A stretch of DNA of 19,784 nucleotides from an uncultured Planctomycetaceae bacterium (GTDB taxonomy: Bacteria > Planctomycetota > Planctomycetia > Pirellulales > Pirellulaceae), in NCBI GenBank assembly GCA_903921945.1, contig CAIXSC010001044.1:1-19784 (forward strand), written 5' to 3'. Shown piece by piece: positions 7,900-17,100 of the stretch; the first letter of the stretch is position 1, and every line of letters begins with the position of its first letter. The position numbers and the translations under genes were made by a program. Under the pieces are notes generated by a model that did no database searches, was not told where the DNA came from, and was given only the letters and a program-made list of their open reading frames with translations.

Positions 7900-9426
7900 T
7901 CATTTTTTCCCTTCCAGACAATAGAGAAACTCTTGCCGATCCTTCCCGCTGCCCAGTGCCGCGCGGAGCAATAACCGCGAACCGCTCAGGGCGGGACTGG
8001 CGAACCCCTCGACTCCCAGTTGGTTCTCGGCCAGCAGTTCGAACTTCTCGGGGTTGGGGCGAAACACGTAGGTCGTGCCGAGCTCATTCGTCCAGTAAAT
8101 CCGGTCGCCGGCCATCACGGGCGACGAACTGACCGGTCCCCGCAACCGCTGCTTCCACATTTCCCGGCCAGTGGCCACTTCCCAGCAGTACATCACGCCG
8201 CCGTCCGTCAGGCCGTACACGTAGCCCTTCCACGCGATCAACGACTGCTCGTAACATTTCTGATTGTTTTTCCACATCTCGCGGCCGCTGCCGTCCGCCT
8301 TGAAGGCGATGGTCTCGGCCTTCGGATAGCCGCCGCTCGCCACCACGATGTCGCCATCCCAGACCATCGTGCCGCAAGTCGCGGCCGTCGTGCCGGGCGC
8401 GGACCACAGCGGTTTACCGGTCTCCGGATCGAAACTGCTCACCGCCCCGGCACCGCTCAACAGCATCTGGTCGCGGCCGGCGACGTACGCGACGACCGGC
8501 GAGGAAAAGGTGATGTTCGACGGCCGCGACTGCCGCCATTTTTCCGCGCCCGTCTTCCGGTTAAACGCCGCGAGAAAACTGTCGCCGTCGTACTCGCCGG
8601 CCACGATCACCGAATCCTTGTAGATCAACGGCGACGGCGCATAGCCGTACTCGTAACGCTGGGGATCGAACGGGCCGGCCACTTTCCTCCACAGCGGCTT
8701 GCCATCGAATCCCAACGCGAACAATTCCACTTTCTGATGATGGAAAAACGTCGCGAACAGCCGTTCGCCATCGCTCGCCACCGTGCTCGTCGCCTCCGTA
8801 TTCTTGGGATGGTTGCGTTCCGGAAAACCGCCTTGGCTCACATCGACTTTCCACAGCGGCTTTCCGGTCGCCAGGGCGAATCCGAGCACGGAATGCACTT
8901 GTCGATTCGTGTCGGCGGTCGTCAGGAAAATCTTGCCATCGACAACGATGGGCGACGAATGTCCGCGGCCTGGCACCGGTGTTCGCCATGCCACGGCGTT
9001 CTGCTCGCTCCACGTGACGGGCGCCCCAGCGGACGAGGCGTTGCTCCAGCCGTTACGCGACGGTCCCCGCCACCATGGCCAATCGCGCTGCGCGTCCAAC
9101 GCGGGAAAATCAGCGATTCCCGCATCAGCGGCTCGCACCGGCCGCGAAACGCATTCGACCACCCCAGCCAGCACCAGAGCCAACAGCGCCGCAAGCATCG
9201 CCGTCCGCACGCTCGCCAGCTTGGAGCCCGTCGTGTCAGACACCACGACAGGCACCATGACGGGCGTGTTGCGAGGCGTCGTGACTGCTGCCGTGCAAGG
9301 CGTCATCGCAGGCGCCGTACAAGGCGTCATCGCAGGCGCCATGCAAGGCGTCTTCGCGGGCCAAGCGGCCGGTGCCAGTCGCGGTCTGGCCGGGGAGTTC
9401 GGAAGAACGGCTTGCGTCGTTGGCAT
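7900..9426 (-). CDS. PQQ-binding-like beta-propeller protein, secreted or membrane-anchored
   Basis: Predicted exported eight-bladed-type propeller with PQQ-like repeats. At least six blade-ending motifs of the form GxxLW/GxxMW are visible (GKPLWKVDV, GKPLWRKV, GAEKWRQS, GKPLWSAP, GREMWKNN, GREMWKQR). Such proteins in planctomycetes are abundant and mostly uncharacterised; catalysis cannot be inferred because no dehydrogenase-specific residues were recognised. The ATG at 9426 has GGAG 9 nt upstream and gives 508 residues. The first 75 are Pro/Ala/Thr-rich with an octapeptide repeat, before a hydrophobic segment (about 76-91) and a possible cleavage site near residue 100 (VRAA-DA). A later start at M77 or a nearby GTG would give a standard signal peptide without the repeat, so the N-terminus is uncertain. 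It follows the M28 gene by 65 nt, which suggests co-transcription. Confidence 0.85.
   Translation of the reverse strand: MPTTQAVLPNSPARPRLAPAAWPAKTPCMAPAMTPCTAPAMTPCTAAVTTPRNTPVMVPVVVSDTTGSKLASVRTAMLAALLALVLAGVVECVSRPVRAADAGIADFPALDAQRDWPWWRGPSRNGWSNASSAGAPVTWSEQNAVAWRTPVPGRGHSSPIVVDGKIFLTTADTNRQVHSVLGFALATGKPLWKVDVSQGGFPERNHPKNTEATSTVASDGERLFATFFHHQKVELFALGFDGKPLWRKVAGPFDPQRYEYGYAPSPLIYKDSVIVAGEYDGDSFLAAFNRKTGAEKWRQSRPSNITFSSPVVAYVAGRDQMLLSGAGAVSSFDPETGKPLWSAPGTTAATCGTMVWDGDIVVASGGYPKAETIAFKADGSGREMWKNNQKCYEQSLIAWKGYVYGLTDGGVMYCWEVATGREMWKQRLRGPVSSSPVMAGDRIYWTNELGTTYVFRPNPEKFELLAENQLGVEGFASPALSGSRLLLRAALGSGKDRQEFLYCLEGKK
9293..9364. repeat. 24-bp tandem repeat, three copies
   Basis: Three units of 24 bp (9293-9316, 9317-9340, 9341-9364) with core CAAGGCGTCATCGCAGGCG; the third is diverged. 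It lies inside the annotated 5' end of the PQQ-like gene and would encode the 8-residue repeat AMTPCTAP. The length is a multiple of 3, so copy-number change would keep the frame. Confidence 0.8.
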
Positions 9427-9491
9427 CGTGGCGGGCTCCGATCGGAAGGCAACGGGAAACAAACATCGGGAGGGGCGTCAGGGAGCGAACG

Positions 9492-11642
9492 TCACGGATT
9501 TCGCGCGGGTGCGAGCGTCACCGTGACGGTCACCATTTCGGTACCGCGTTTCACGGTGACCGGGACTTGGTCGCCCACTTTGAACTTGCGCAACGCCAAA
9601 TCGAAGTCATCGAGGCCGGTCACTTTGCTTTCGCCGAGCTTGACGATGACGTCGCCCGCCTTCAGGCCGGCTCGGTCGGCCGGACTGCCTTTCGTCACGC
9701 CCATCAACGCGTAGCCCTCGGTGCCTTCCGCGAAGTCCGGAATGCTGCCGAAGTATGGGCGGTCGCCTGAGCGGCTGATTTGCGCCGAGCCTTTCACCTG
9801 CTGATAGGTTGGCCGCTTTTCGGTGTCGACGATCGTGGTGGCCGTATCGCAAACCATGGCGACCACTCGGCGGATGCCTTCCAGGTTCAACCGATCCGCG
9901 TCGTCGCTGGGGCGATGATAGTCGGGGTGGGTTCCGGTGAAGAAATGGAACACGGGAATCTCTTTCCCGTAGAACGAGGCGTGATCGCTCGGGCCGAATC
10001 CTTCGGGATGCCGAGTGATGGTGAACTTGTGGGTTTCGTTCAGCTTGTCGACCAGTCCGTTGAATTCGGTGGCGGTGCCGGTCCCGTACACGATCAGTTT
10101 GTTGTCCAAGAGCCGCCCCACCATATCCATGTTGAGCATGGCGACGGTCTTTTCGAGCGGGTAGCGGGGATTCTTGACGTAGTGGTTGCTGCCGAGCAGT
10201 CCGCGTTCCTCGCTGGTGAAGGCGATGAACACCAGCCGTCGCTTCGGCTTTCCGCTGAGCCGGCCGAAGTAGCGGGCCGTCTCCAGCAAAGCGGCGGTGC
10301 CGGACGCGTTATCGTCGGCGCCGTTATGCACGTCGGTCGACCACGGCGCGAGCGATCCGCTGCTCGCGCCCCCCTTGCCGACGTGATCGTAGTGAGCGCC
10401 GATCACGACGGTTTCCTCGGCCAACGGCCCTTCGCCCTCGATCACGCCGACCACATTCGCGACGTCGGCCCGGCGATGAATCACATCGGCTTCCGCTTTG
10501 GCGGTCCAGCCCGCAAGCTCCTTGCTCCGCGGCGTCAGGTCGCCATCAATCTGGCGCTCGATCTCCGCCAAGTCGATACCGGCGGCGGTGAGCGACGCGG
10601 TCAAAGCCGCGCGTTTGGCGAAGAAGACGGGAATGCCTTTCGCGTTATTCGCTTGGCCGGCTTCCAGGAAACCGGGCACGCTGTCGAAATCTCCGGCCAG
10701 CTTTTGACCGCTTAGCTGGATCAGTTCCGCGAACCGGCCAACTTCCTTGCGATAGGCGGCGGTTTGTTCGGCGGTCGGTTTTTCGAGTTTCCGATACGCG
10801 TCCCGGGCGGTCGCCAGCTTTTCCACCGACTCCTGCCACGCCTTTTCCTCCGAGGTTCGCGCTTGATCAATGCTGAACTGGTCGTTAACCAGGATCACCG
10901 CGGCGGCTCCCTTTTCGGCCGCGTTGGCGATCTTGCGAACGAACGGCGCGTGCGGCGAGGCTTGTTTGCCGCTGAACACGCTATCGGCCTTGTCCTGTTG
11001 AGGCTCCTTGCGGATCACGATCACGATCTTGCCTTTGACATCGAGTCCGGCGTAATCGTCGTATTTTTGGTCTTTCGCGGAGATGCCATAGCCCGCGAAC
11101 ACCACGGCCCCTTCCGCTTTCCCGGCGCCGCCAATCGCCAAGCTCTGAAAATCCTGCTCCAGCTTGAGCGTTACGGGCGCGGCCGGCTTGCCATCGGCCC
11201 CGGCAGGCGGGATGAGCACCAGCGAGTTGCGTTCCGCCGGTCCGCGGTCGACGGACGATGGAACCGTGAATTTCTGGAAAGGTTGGCCGTCAAAGATTTC
11301 CGTCTTGAGCCCGGCCTTTTTGAACTCCTCGGCGATGTACTGAGCCGCTTTGTCCAACCCGGTTGTGCCGATGCCACGACCTTCGAGCTCATCGGAGGCT
11401 AGGTAGCGGGTGTCGCTTCCAAGCCGCGCTTCGATCGCCTTCGCCGCCTCCGAGTCTTCGGCCACCGCGACCGCGACCAGCCGCAGCGGTGCGTGAAACG
11501 CCGGCGTGCCGACCATCGCCGCCACCGCCCCCAGCAGGAACGCCAGGAGCCAACCGCGCCGCGGAAGCGTCACACGGGACGCCGTTCGCGGCCCGCACTC
11601 TGAACCGACCCGCACCCGACTTCGCCCGTCATCGCTTGACAT
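9492..11642 (-). CDS. M28-family metallopeptidase with PA-like and PDZ domains
   Basis: Exported di-zinc aminopeptidase-like protein of 716 residues. After an N-terminal hydrophobic segment (about 31-47, possible cleavage near AVA-ED at 61) come a PA-like insert (around VVFAGYGI and the following KGKIVIVI), the M28 catalytic domain and a C-terminal PDZ domain (about 630-716; GSPADRAGLKAGDVI). Zinc-site residues are present: H417 in AHYDHVG, bridging D443 in GADDNASG, catalytic E478 and ligand E479 in TSEERG, D506 in NMDMVG, and a late His in THPDYHRPSDD. It therefore looks active, releasing N-terminal amino acids from peptides in the periplasm. The ATG at 11642 has GGAG 10 nt upstream and suits the promoter position; the ATG at 11672 has no binding site. 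It heads the minus-strand block, 65 nt before the PQQ-like gene. Confidence 0.9.
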   Translation of the reverse strand: MSSDDGRSRVRVGSECGPRTASRVTLPRRGWLLAFLLGAVAAMVGTPAFHAPLRLVAVAVAEDSEAAKAIEARLGSDTRYLASDELEGRGIGTTGLDKAAQYIAEEFKKAGLKTEIFDGQPFQKFTVPSSVDRGPAERNSLVLIPPAGADGKPAAPVTLKLEQDFQSLAIGGAGKAEGAVVFAGYGISAKDQKYDDYAGLDVKGKIVIVIRKEPQQDKADSVFSGKQASPHAPFVRKIANAAEKGAAAVILVNDQFSIDQARTSEEKAWQESVEKLATARDAYRKLEKPTAEQTAAYRKEVGRFAELIQLSGQKLAGDFDSVPGFLEAGQANNAKGIPVFFAKRAALTASLTAAGIDLAEIERQIDGDLTPRSKELAGWTAKAEADVIHRRADVANVVGVIEGEGPLAEETVVIGAHYDHVGKGGASSGSLAPWSTDVHNGADDNASGTAALLETARYFGRLSGKPKRRLVFIAFTSEERGLLGSNHYVKNPRYPLEKTVAMLNMDMVGRLLDNKLIVYGTGTATEFNGLVDKLNETHKFTITRHPEGFGPSDHASFYGKEIPVFHFFTGTHPDYHRPSDDADRLNLEGIRRVVAMVCDTATTIVDTEKRPTYQQVKGSAQISRSGDRPYFGSIPDFAEGTEGYALMGVTKGSPADRAGLKAGDVIVKLGESKVTGLDDFDLALRKFKVGDQVPVTVKRGTEMVTVTVTLAPARNP

Positions 11643-11689
11643 GGGAATCGCACTCCACAACCGGAAATTCATGAAAAACTCACTGCGGG

Positions 11690-11718
11690 ATTCTGGTGCG
11701 TCGGCGCTGGATCGTCAA
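11690..11718 (-). promoter_or_regulatory. Candidate promoter for the M28 peptidase gene
   Basis: On the minus strand TTGACG (11713-11718), a 17-bp spacer and CAGAAT (11690-11695). A start near 11683 leaves about 41 nt to the ATG at 11642. It is divergent from the kinase promoter 70 bp away, so one regulator could act on both. Confidence 0.45.
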
Positions 11719-11784
11719 CTTGGCACGCTCGGAACCGTTCGCAACAACCGGCGGCGCCTGGGATCGGCTCCGGGGCGGGCTACT

Positions 11785-11813
11785 TTGACAAGGGCCGCGC
11801 CGAGCGATATTCT
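11785..11813 (+). promoter_or_regulatory. Strong sigma70-type promoter for the FHA kinase gene
   Basis: TTGACA (11785-11790, 6/6 consensus), a 17-bp spacer and TATTCT (11808-11813, 4/6). The expected start near 11820 gives about 48 nt of leader to the ATG at 11868. It would leave only about 12 nt before the alternative TTG at 11832, which argues against that start. Confidence 0.65.
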
Positions 11814-11867
11814 CCGCCCAGCCTGAGCCGTTTGGATTCCGTACTTTCCCTATTTTGTTGGACCACG

Positions 11868-13973
11868 ATGGCCTCGTTGCTCGTCATCCAAGGACGCGAC
11901 CAGGGGAAGCGCTTCGAGCTATTCGAGGACGTCGCTACCGTGGGCCGAGTCGCGGGCAATGCGATCCAGCTCCACGACTCGGAGGTGTCCCGCCGCCACG
12001 CGGAATTCCGTCGGGAAGACGAAGCCGTCGTGCTGCGCGATTTGAACAGCTCCAACGGGACGTTCGTCAACAACAAGCGGATCGAGCAGCGGACGTTGAA
12101 GCATGGCGACCGAGTCCAATTGGGACGCTCGCTGCTGATATTCACGGACGATAACGAGCGTTCGTCGCACGTGATCGACGACGTCGACATCCTGCGTGCC
12201 GACCATCCCGACGGCTCGCGCATTGTTCGCGCGATGGCCCCGGCCGGTCACACGGGCCCCACGAGCCCCGCAAGCCACGTCGGCCCCAGCGGCCCCATGG
12301 GCCCTGCCAACGGCGCTGGCAGTCCAGCCGTTCGTCCCATGCCTGCAGGCACCCCTGCCGCCTCCGCGACGCCTTCCACGAACGGTTCGCCGGCCGACGG
12401 CGCTGTCGTCGCCGGTACACTCCCCACCGGAACCGCGCCATCGAGCATGCCAGTCGCTGGCACGCCCGTTTCCGGCACGCCTGTTTTGGGCACGCCAGTT
12501 TCCGGCACGCCTTTATCGGGTAAGCCTGTCTTGGGAACGCCTGTCTTGGGAACGCTTGGGTCGGTCACGCTGGTTCCGGGCCTGGGCGGCCCCGAGTCGC
12601 CACCAGCCGGCGGGCTGGTCGCGGGCGGCGGGCTGGTCGCGGGCGGCGGGATTGAATCGCGTGACTATCCGAGCGTCGATGCCGCGGCGGCCCGCGCGCG
12701 GCGGGACCGCGATTTGCGAGTCATGTACGAGACGGCGATGGCGGTCAGCCAGACGCTGGACATCGACGCGTTGCTCCAGCGGATTTTGGAGCTGATCTTC
12801 GAGTGGGTCGAAGCCGACCGCGGCTGCGTAATGTTGCTCAACGCCGAGACCAGCCAGCTGGAGCCCAAGGCGCGGCGGGACCGCAAACGCTCGCGGGGCG
12901 AGGGCAAGATGGCGATCAGCCGCACGATCCTCGACTACGTGATGCAACGCAAGGAAGGGGTGGTGACGAGCGACGCGCGGGAGGACAACCGGTGGGATGC
13001 CGCCGGCAGCATCGTCACGTCGCGGGTGCGCGAAGCGATTTGCGTGCCGATGCAAGGCCGCTACGGAATCGTCGGCGTGATCTACATCGACACCTACCGG
13101 CCGCCCGAGTTGTTCACCGAGCGGCCTGTGGCCCGCTTCACCGAAGACCATTTGCAGTTGATGGTCGCCATCGGCCGCCAAGCGGCTCTGGCGGTCGAGG
13201 ACACGTCGTTCTATTCGGCGATGGTGCAGGCGGAACGGTTGGCGGCGGTCGGCCAGACGATCGCCACCCTGTCGCACCACATCAAAAACATCTTGCAGGG
13301 CATTCGTGGCGGCAGCTACCTGATTGATGAAGGACTGAAGGCGGCGCAGACCGAGACCATCCGCAAAGGCTGGCGGATCGTGGAGCGGAATCAGGATCGG
13401 ATCTCCGGCTTGGTCATGGACATGCTGACGCTCAGCAAGGAACGCGACCCGGAACTCGCGCCGGCTCGCATCCAGGAGGTGGTTCAGGACGTGGTGGAGC
13501 TGATGCAAACACGAGCGAAGGACGCGGGCGTGGACCTGCACTGGACGGCGGGCCCGCCGATCCCGCCGCTGGTGTTTGACGCCGACGGCCTGCACCGCGC
13601 GATCCTGAATGTCGTCACCAACGCCATTGACGCCTGTGAACGGCGGGCCAGCGGCGCGGTGCGGATCGCCGTCGAACATGATCTGGCCGCGGGACAACTG
13701 CGGATCGAGGTCGCCGATAATGGCGCTGGAATCGAAAACGCGGACCTCGGACGGATCTTCCTCGCCTTCGAATCGCGAAAAGGGAACCGCGGCACGGGAC
13801 TGGGCCTGCCGGTTAGCCGTAAAATCCTCCGCGAGCATGGCGGCGACATTCGCGTGGAAAGCGAACTGGGCGTCGGCAGCCGCTTTGTCCTGGAACTCCC
13901 CGCGATCCTCCCGGCCGCCGGCGCCGAGGGGAACGCGACGTTGTTGGATTGGTCGCCACCTCCTGCGAAATGA
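11868..13973 (+). CDS. FHA-GAF sensor histidine kinase
   Basis: Soluble 701-residue two-component kinase with no transmembrane segment visible. Order: FHA phosphothreonine-binding domain (1-94; G26-R27, S41xxH44, SSNGT at 61-65); a long low-complexity Gly/Pro/Thr/Val linker (about 95-265) with 15-bp and 18-bp DNA repeats; GAF sensor domain (about 284-444); H-box LSHHIKNILQGI with phospho-acceptor H470 or H471; and HATPase domain (about 567-684) with N-box NVVTNAIDAC, DNGAGI, and G2 box GTGLGLP. All kinase boxes are intact. The FHA domain suggests that it docks on a Thr-phosphorylated partner and so links Ser/Thr kinase signalling to His-Asp phosphorelay; this is inference. No response regulator is adjacent, so it is an orphan kinase. 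The ATG at 11868 fits the FHA N-terminus and the promoter; its ribosome binding site is weak. Confidence 0.9.
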   Translation: MASLLVIQGRDQGKRFELFEDVATVGRVAGNAIQLHDSEVSRRHAEFRREDEAVVLRDLNSSNGTFVNNKRIEQRTLKHGDRVQLGRSLLIFTDDNERSSHVIDDVDILRADHPDGSRIVRAMAPAGHTGPTSPASHVGPSGPMGPANGAGSPAVRPMPAGTPAASATPSTNGSPADGAVVAGTLPTGTAPSSMPVAGTPVSGTPVLGTPVSGTPLSGKPVLGTPVLGTLGSVTLVPGLGGPESPPAGGLVAGGGLVAGGGIESRDYPSVDAAAARARRDRDLRVMYETAMAVSQTLDIDALLQRILELIFEWVEADRGCVMLLNAETSQLEPKARRDRKRSRGEGKMAISRTILDYVMQRKEGVVTSDAREDNRWDAAGSIVTSRVREAICVPMQGRYGIVGVIYIDTYRPPELFTERPVARFTEDHLQLMVAIGRQAALAVEDTSFYSAMVQAERLAAVGQTIATLSHHIKNILQGIRGGSYLIDEGLKAAQTETIRKGWRIVERNQDRISGLVMDMLTLSKERDPELAPARIQEVVQDVVELMQTRAKDAGVDLHWTAGPPIPPLVFDADGLHRAILNVVTNAIDACERRASGAVRIAVEHDLAAGQLRIEVADNGAGIENADLGRIFLAFESRKGNRGTGLGLPVSRKILREHGGDIRVESELGVGSRFVLELPAILPAAGAEGNATLLDWSPPPAK
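12459..12578. repeat. 15-bp tandem repeat in the kinase linker, about eight copies
   Basis: Eight consecutive 15-bp units of the form GGCACGCCNGTTTCC, increasingly diverged to the right. They encode a five-residue repeat of the type GTPVS/GTPVL in the linker between FHA and GAF. The period preserves the frame, so linker length could vary between strains without breaking the protein. Confidence 0.85.
12609..12650. repeat. 18-bp tandem repeat in the kinase linker
   Basis: Two identical units of GGCGGGCTGGTCGCGGGC (12609-12626, 12627-12644) and a partial third (12645-12650), coding for GGLVAG repeats at the end of the linker, just before the GAF domain. Confidence 0.8.
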
Positions 13974-13974
13974 C

Positions 13975-14049
13975 CTTCGTCGAAACAACCTCCTTCGAAG
14001 TAAGCTCCTTCGAAGCAAGCTCCTCCGAAGTAAGCTCGTCGAAACACAA
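13975..14049. repeat. 15-bp tandem repeat between kinase and pyc
   Basis: About five 15-bp units beginning 2 nt after the kinase stop. The three central units (13990-14004, 14005-14019, 14020-14034) are close copies of CTCCTTCGAAGTAAG; the flanking units (13975-13989, 14035-14049) are diverged and resemble each other (CGTCGAAACA). The palindrome CTTCGAAG recurs in the central copies. On the minus strand the array reads as pentapeptides of the A-(Y/C)-F-x-x type, but without a supporting gene. Confidence 0.75.
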
Positions 14050-14170
14050 CCTCCTTCCCATGCATCCGTGATTCACGTCGCTCGCCTCCGCCCGTTTTTT
14101 GTGTCTTCCGCTTCTGCGCCTCGCAACGCAGCCCCTTTGCTCGAAACGGCGGAAAGGTAGAATTTTCCCC

Positions 14171-17100
14171 ATGAAACGCATCACAAAACTCTTGGTGGCG
14201 AATCGCAGCGAAATCGCGATTCGCGTCTTCCGCAGCGCCCACGAACTTGGCATCCGCACGGTTGCCATGTATACGCATGAGGACCGCTACGCGCTGCATC
14301 GGTTCAAGGCCGACGAGGCTTACCAGATTGGCAGGACCGGCGAGCCGATCCGGGCCTATCTGGACATCCAAAGCGTTGTCACCTTGGCCCAGCGGCAGGG
14401 TGTCGACGCGATCCATCCGGGCTACGGCTTCATGTCGGAAAACCCCGAGTTGGCTCGGGCGTGCGCGAAGGCGGGCATCATCTTCGTCGGGCCGTCGATC
14501 GAGGCCCTGGAACAACTCGGCGACAAAACGTTCGCCCGCAATTTGGCGCAGCGGGTCGGCGTGCCAGTGCTGGGCGGCAGCAGCGAGTCGCTGCGGGATG
14601 CCGACGACGGTCTGCGAGTGGCCCGCGAACTCGGCTACCCGGTCATCCTGAAAGCGGCCAAAGGCGGCGGCGGACGCGGCATGCGGGTCGTCCGCGAGGA
14701 ACAGGATTTTGTCTCGCAATTCGATCAGGCGCGCCGCGAGTCATTGACCGCGTTCGGCAGCCCGGACGTCTTCGTCGAGAAGTTCATCGCCCAGGCGAGC
14801 CACATCGAAGTCCAGTTGCTCGGCGACAAGCACGGCAACTTGGTCCACCTGTGGGAACGCGATTGCTCGATCCAGCGCCGGCATCAAAAAGTGGTGGAAA
14901 TCGCCCCCGCGCCGCAGCTCGATCCCAAGGTCCGCAACGCGCTGTGCGAGGCGGCGATCGCCATCGGCCGCGAAGTCCGCTACGAAAACGCCGGCACGGT
15001 CGAATTCCTGGTCGACCGCGACACCAATCGTTACTACTTTATCGAAGTCAATCCGCGGATTCAGGTCGAGCATACGGTGACGGAGGAAGTGACCGGCATC
15101 GACATCGTCAAATCGCAGATCTTGATCGCCGAAGGCACGCCGCTCGCCGATCCCGAAATCGGCCTGCCCTCCCAAGCCGACATCAAGACCAACGGCTTCG
15201 CCATCCAATGCCGTGTGACAACCGAGGATCCGGCGAACAATTTCATGCCCGACTACGGCCGAGTGGCCCATTACCGCTCGGCGAGCGGCATGGGAATCCG
15301 GCTGGACGCGGGCAGCGCGTTCAGCGGCGCGGTGGTCAATCCGTTTTACGACTCGTTGCTGGTCAAGGTTTCCGCTCGCGGCCGCCGGTTCATCGACGCC
15401 GCGCGCCGTATGGAACGCTGCCTCCAGGAGTTCCGCATCCGGGGCGTGAAGACGAACATCCCGTTCCTCATCAAGCTGATCACCCATCCAAAGTTCTTGT
15501 CGGGAACCGCCACCACGCGGTTCATTGATGAAACGCCGGATCTCTTCGCGCTGCCCAATCGCCGCGATCGGGCAACCAAGCTGCTGACCTACCTGGGCGA
15601 AGTGATCGTCAACGGCAACCCGCTCGTCAAGGACCGGCCGAAGGCCCTGCGTCGCGAGCCAGCGCCGGTGCCGTCCGTGGACCGCTACTCGCCGGTCCCG
15701 CCCGGCCTGCGCGACAAGCTGCGCAGCCTCGGGGCCCCGCGGTTCTGCCAGTGGCTGCTACGCGAACGCCAACTGTTCATCACCGACACCACCTTCCGCG
15801 ACGCGCACCAATCTCTGTTGGCGACTCGGGTTCGGTCGCACGATCTGCTGGAGATCGCCGACGCCTACGCGCGGCGCTGCGCGAATCTGTTTTCGCTGGA
15901 AATGTGGGGCGGCGCCACCTTCGACACGGCCATGCGGTTCCTGAAGGAATGCCCCTGGCAGCGTTTGGTCGACATGCGCGAGCGGATCCCGAACATCCCG
16001 TTCCAGATGTTGCTGCGGGCCTCGAACGCCGTGGGCTATACCAACTACCCCGACAACATCGTGCGCGAATTCGTCAAGGAGGCCGCCGAGGCGGGTATCG
16101 ACGTGTTCCGCGTGTTCGACGCGCTGAACTGGGTGCCGAACATGCGGGTCGCCATGGAGGCCGTGCTGCAGACGGACGGGATTTGCGAGCCCGCGATTTG
16201 CTACTCGGGCGACATCCTCAATCCGCAACGGGACAAGTACACGTTGAAATACTACGTCGACTTGGCGAAACAACTGGAAAAGATGGGGGCCCACATTCTG
16301 GCCATCAAAGACATGGCCGGCCTCTGCAAACCGTACGCCGCCGAGCGGTTGGTGAAGGCGTTGAAGGAGGAGATCGGCATCCCGATCCACTTCCATACGC
16401 ATGATACGGCCGGCATCCAGGCCGCTTCGCTGTTGAAAGCCTCCGATCAGGGCGTGGACGTGATCGACGCCGCGATGGCCCCGATGTCCGGCGGCACCAG
16501 CCAACCCAACCTGAACACGATCGTCGAGGCGGCGAAATTCACCGACCGCGACACGGGGTTGCACACGCCCGACCTGGACGCCATGGCGAATTACTGGCAA
16601 GGGGTGCGCGAGTTTTACAAGCCGTTCGATTGCGAAATGGTGCCTGCCACCACCGATCTCTACAACCACGAGATGCCGGGCGGACAATACACGAACCTGC
16701 ATCAACAGGCGGGCGCCCTGGGACTCGCGGAACGGTGGTCCGAGGTGTGCCGGGCGTACGCCGAGGTCAACGACTTGTTCGGCGACATCGTCAAAGTCAC
16801 GCCGACCTCGAAGGCGGTCGGAGATATGGCGTTGTTCCTGGTCGCCAACAATCTCTCCGCGACCGATTTGCTCAAGGGGGACCGCGAATTCGCTTTCCCG
16901 GAATCGGTTATCGACCTGATCGGCGGCCGTATGGGACAGCCACCGGGCGGCTTCCCGCCCGCCGTCGTCGCCCTGGTGATGCGGGGCAAACCGGTGATGG
17001 AGGCCCGACCCGGCGAGAGCCTGCCGCCCGCGAACTTCGAGAAGGCGGCCGAGGAGATCCGCGAGTTCCTGCAGCGCGCCCCGAACCGACGCGAAGTGCT

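Noticed and set aside
13484..14719. Long minus-strand open frame covering the kinase 3' end and pyc 5' end
   Set aside because: It overlaps two well-supported plus-strand genes and is a high-GC shadow frame; only its repeat part (13975-14049) is noted as a curiosity.
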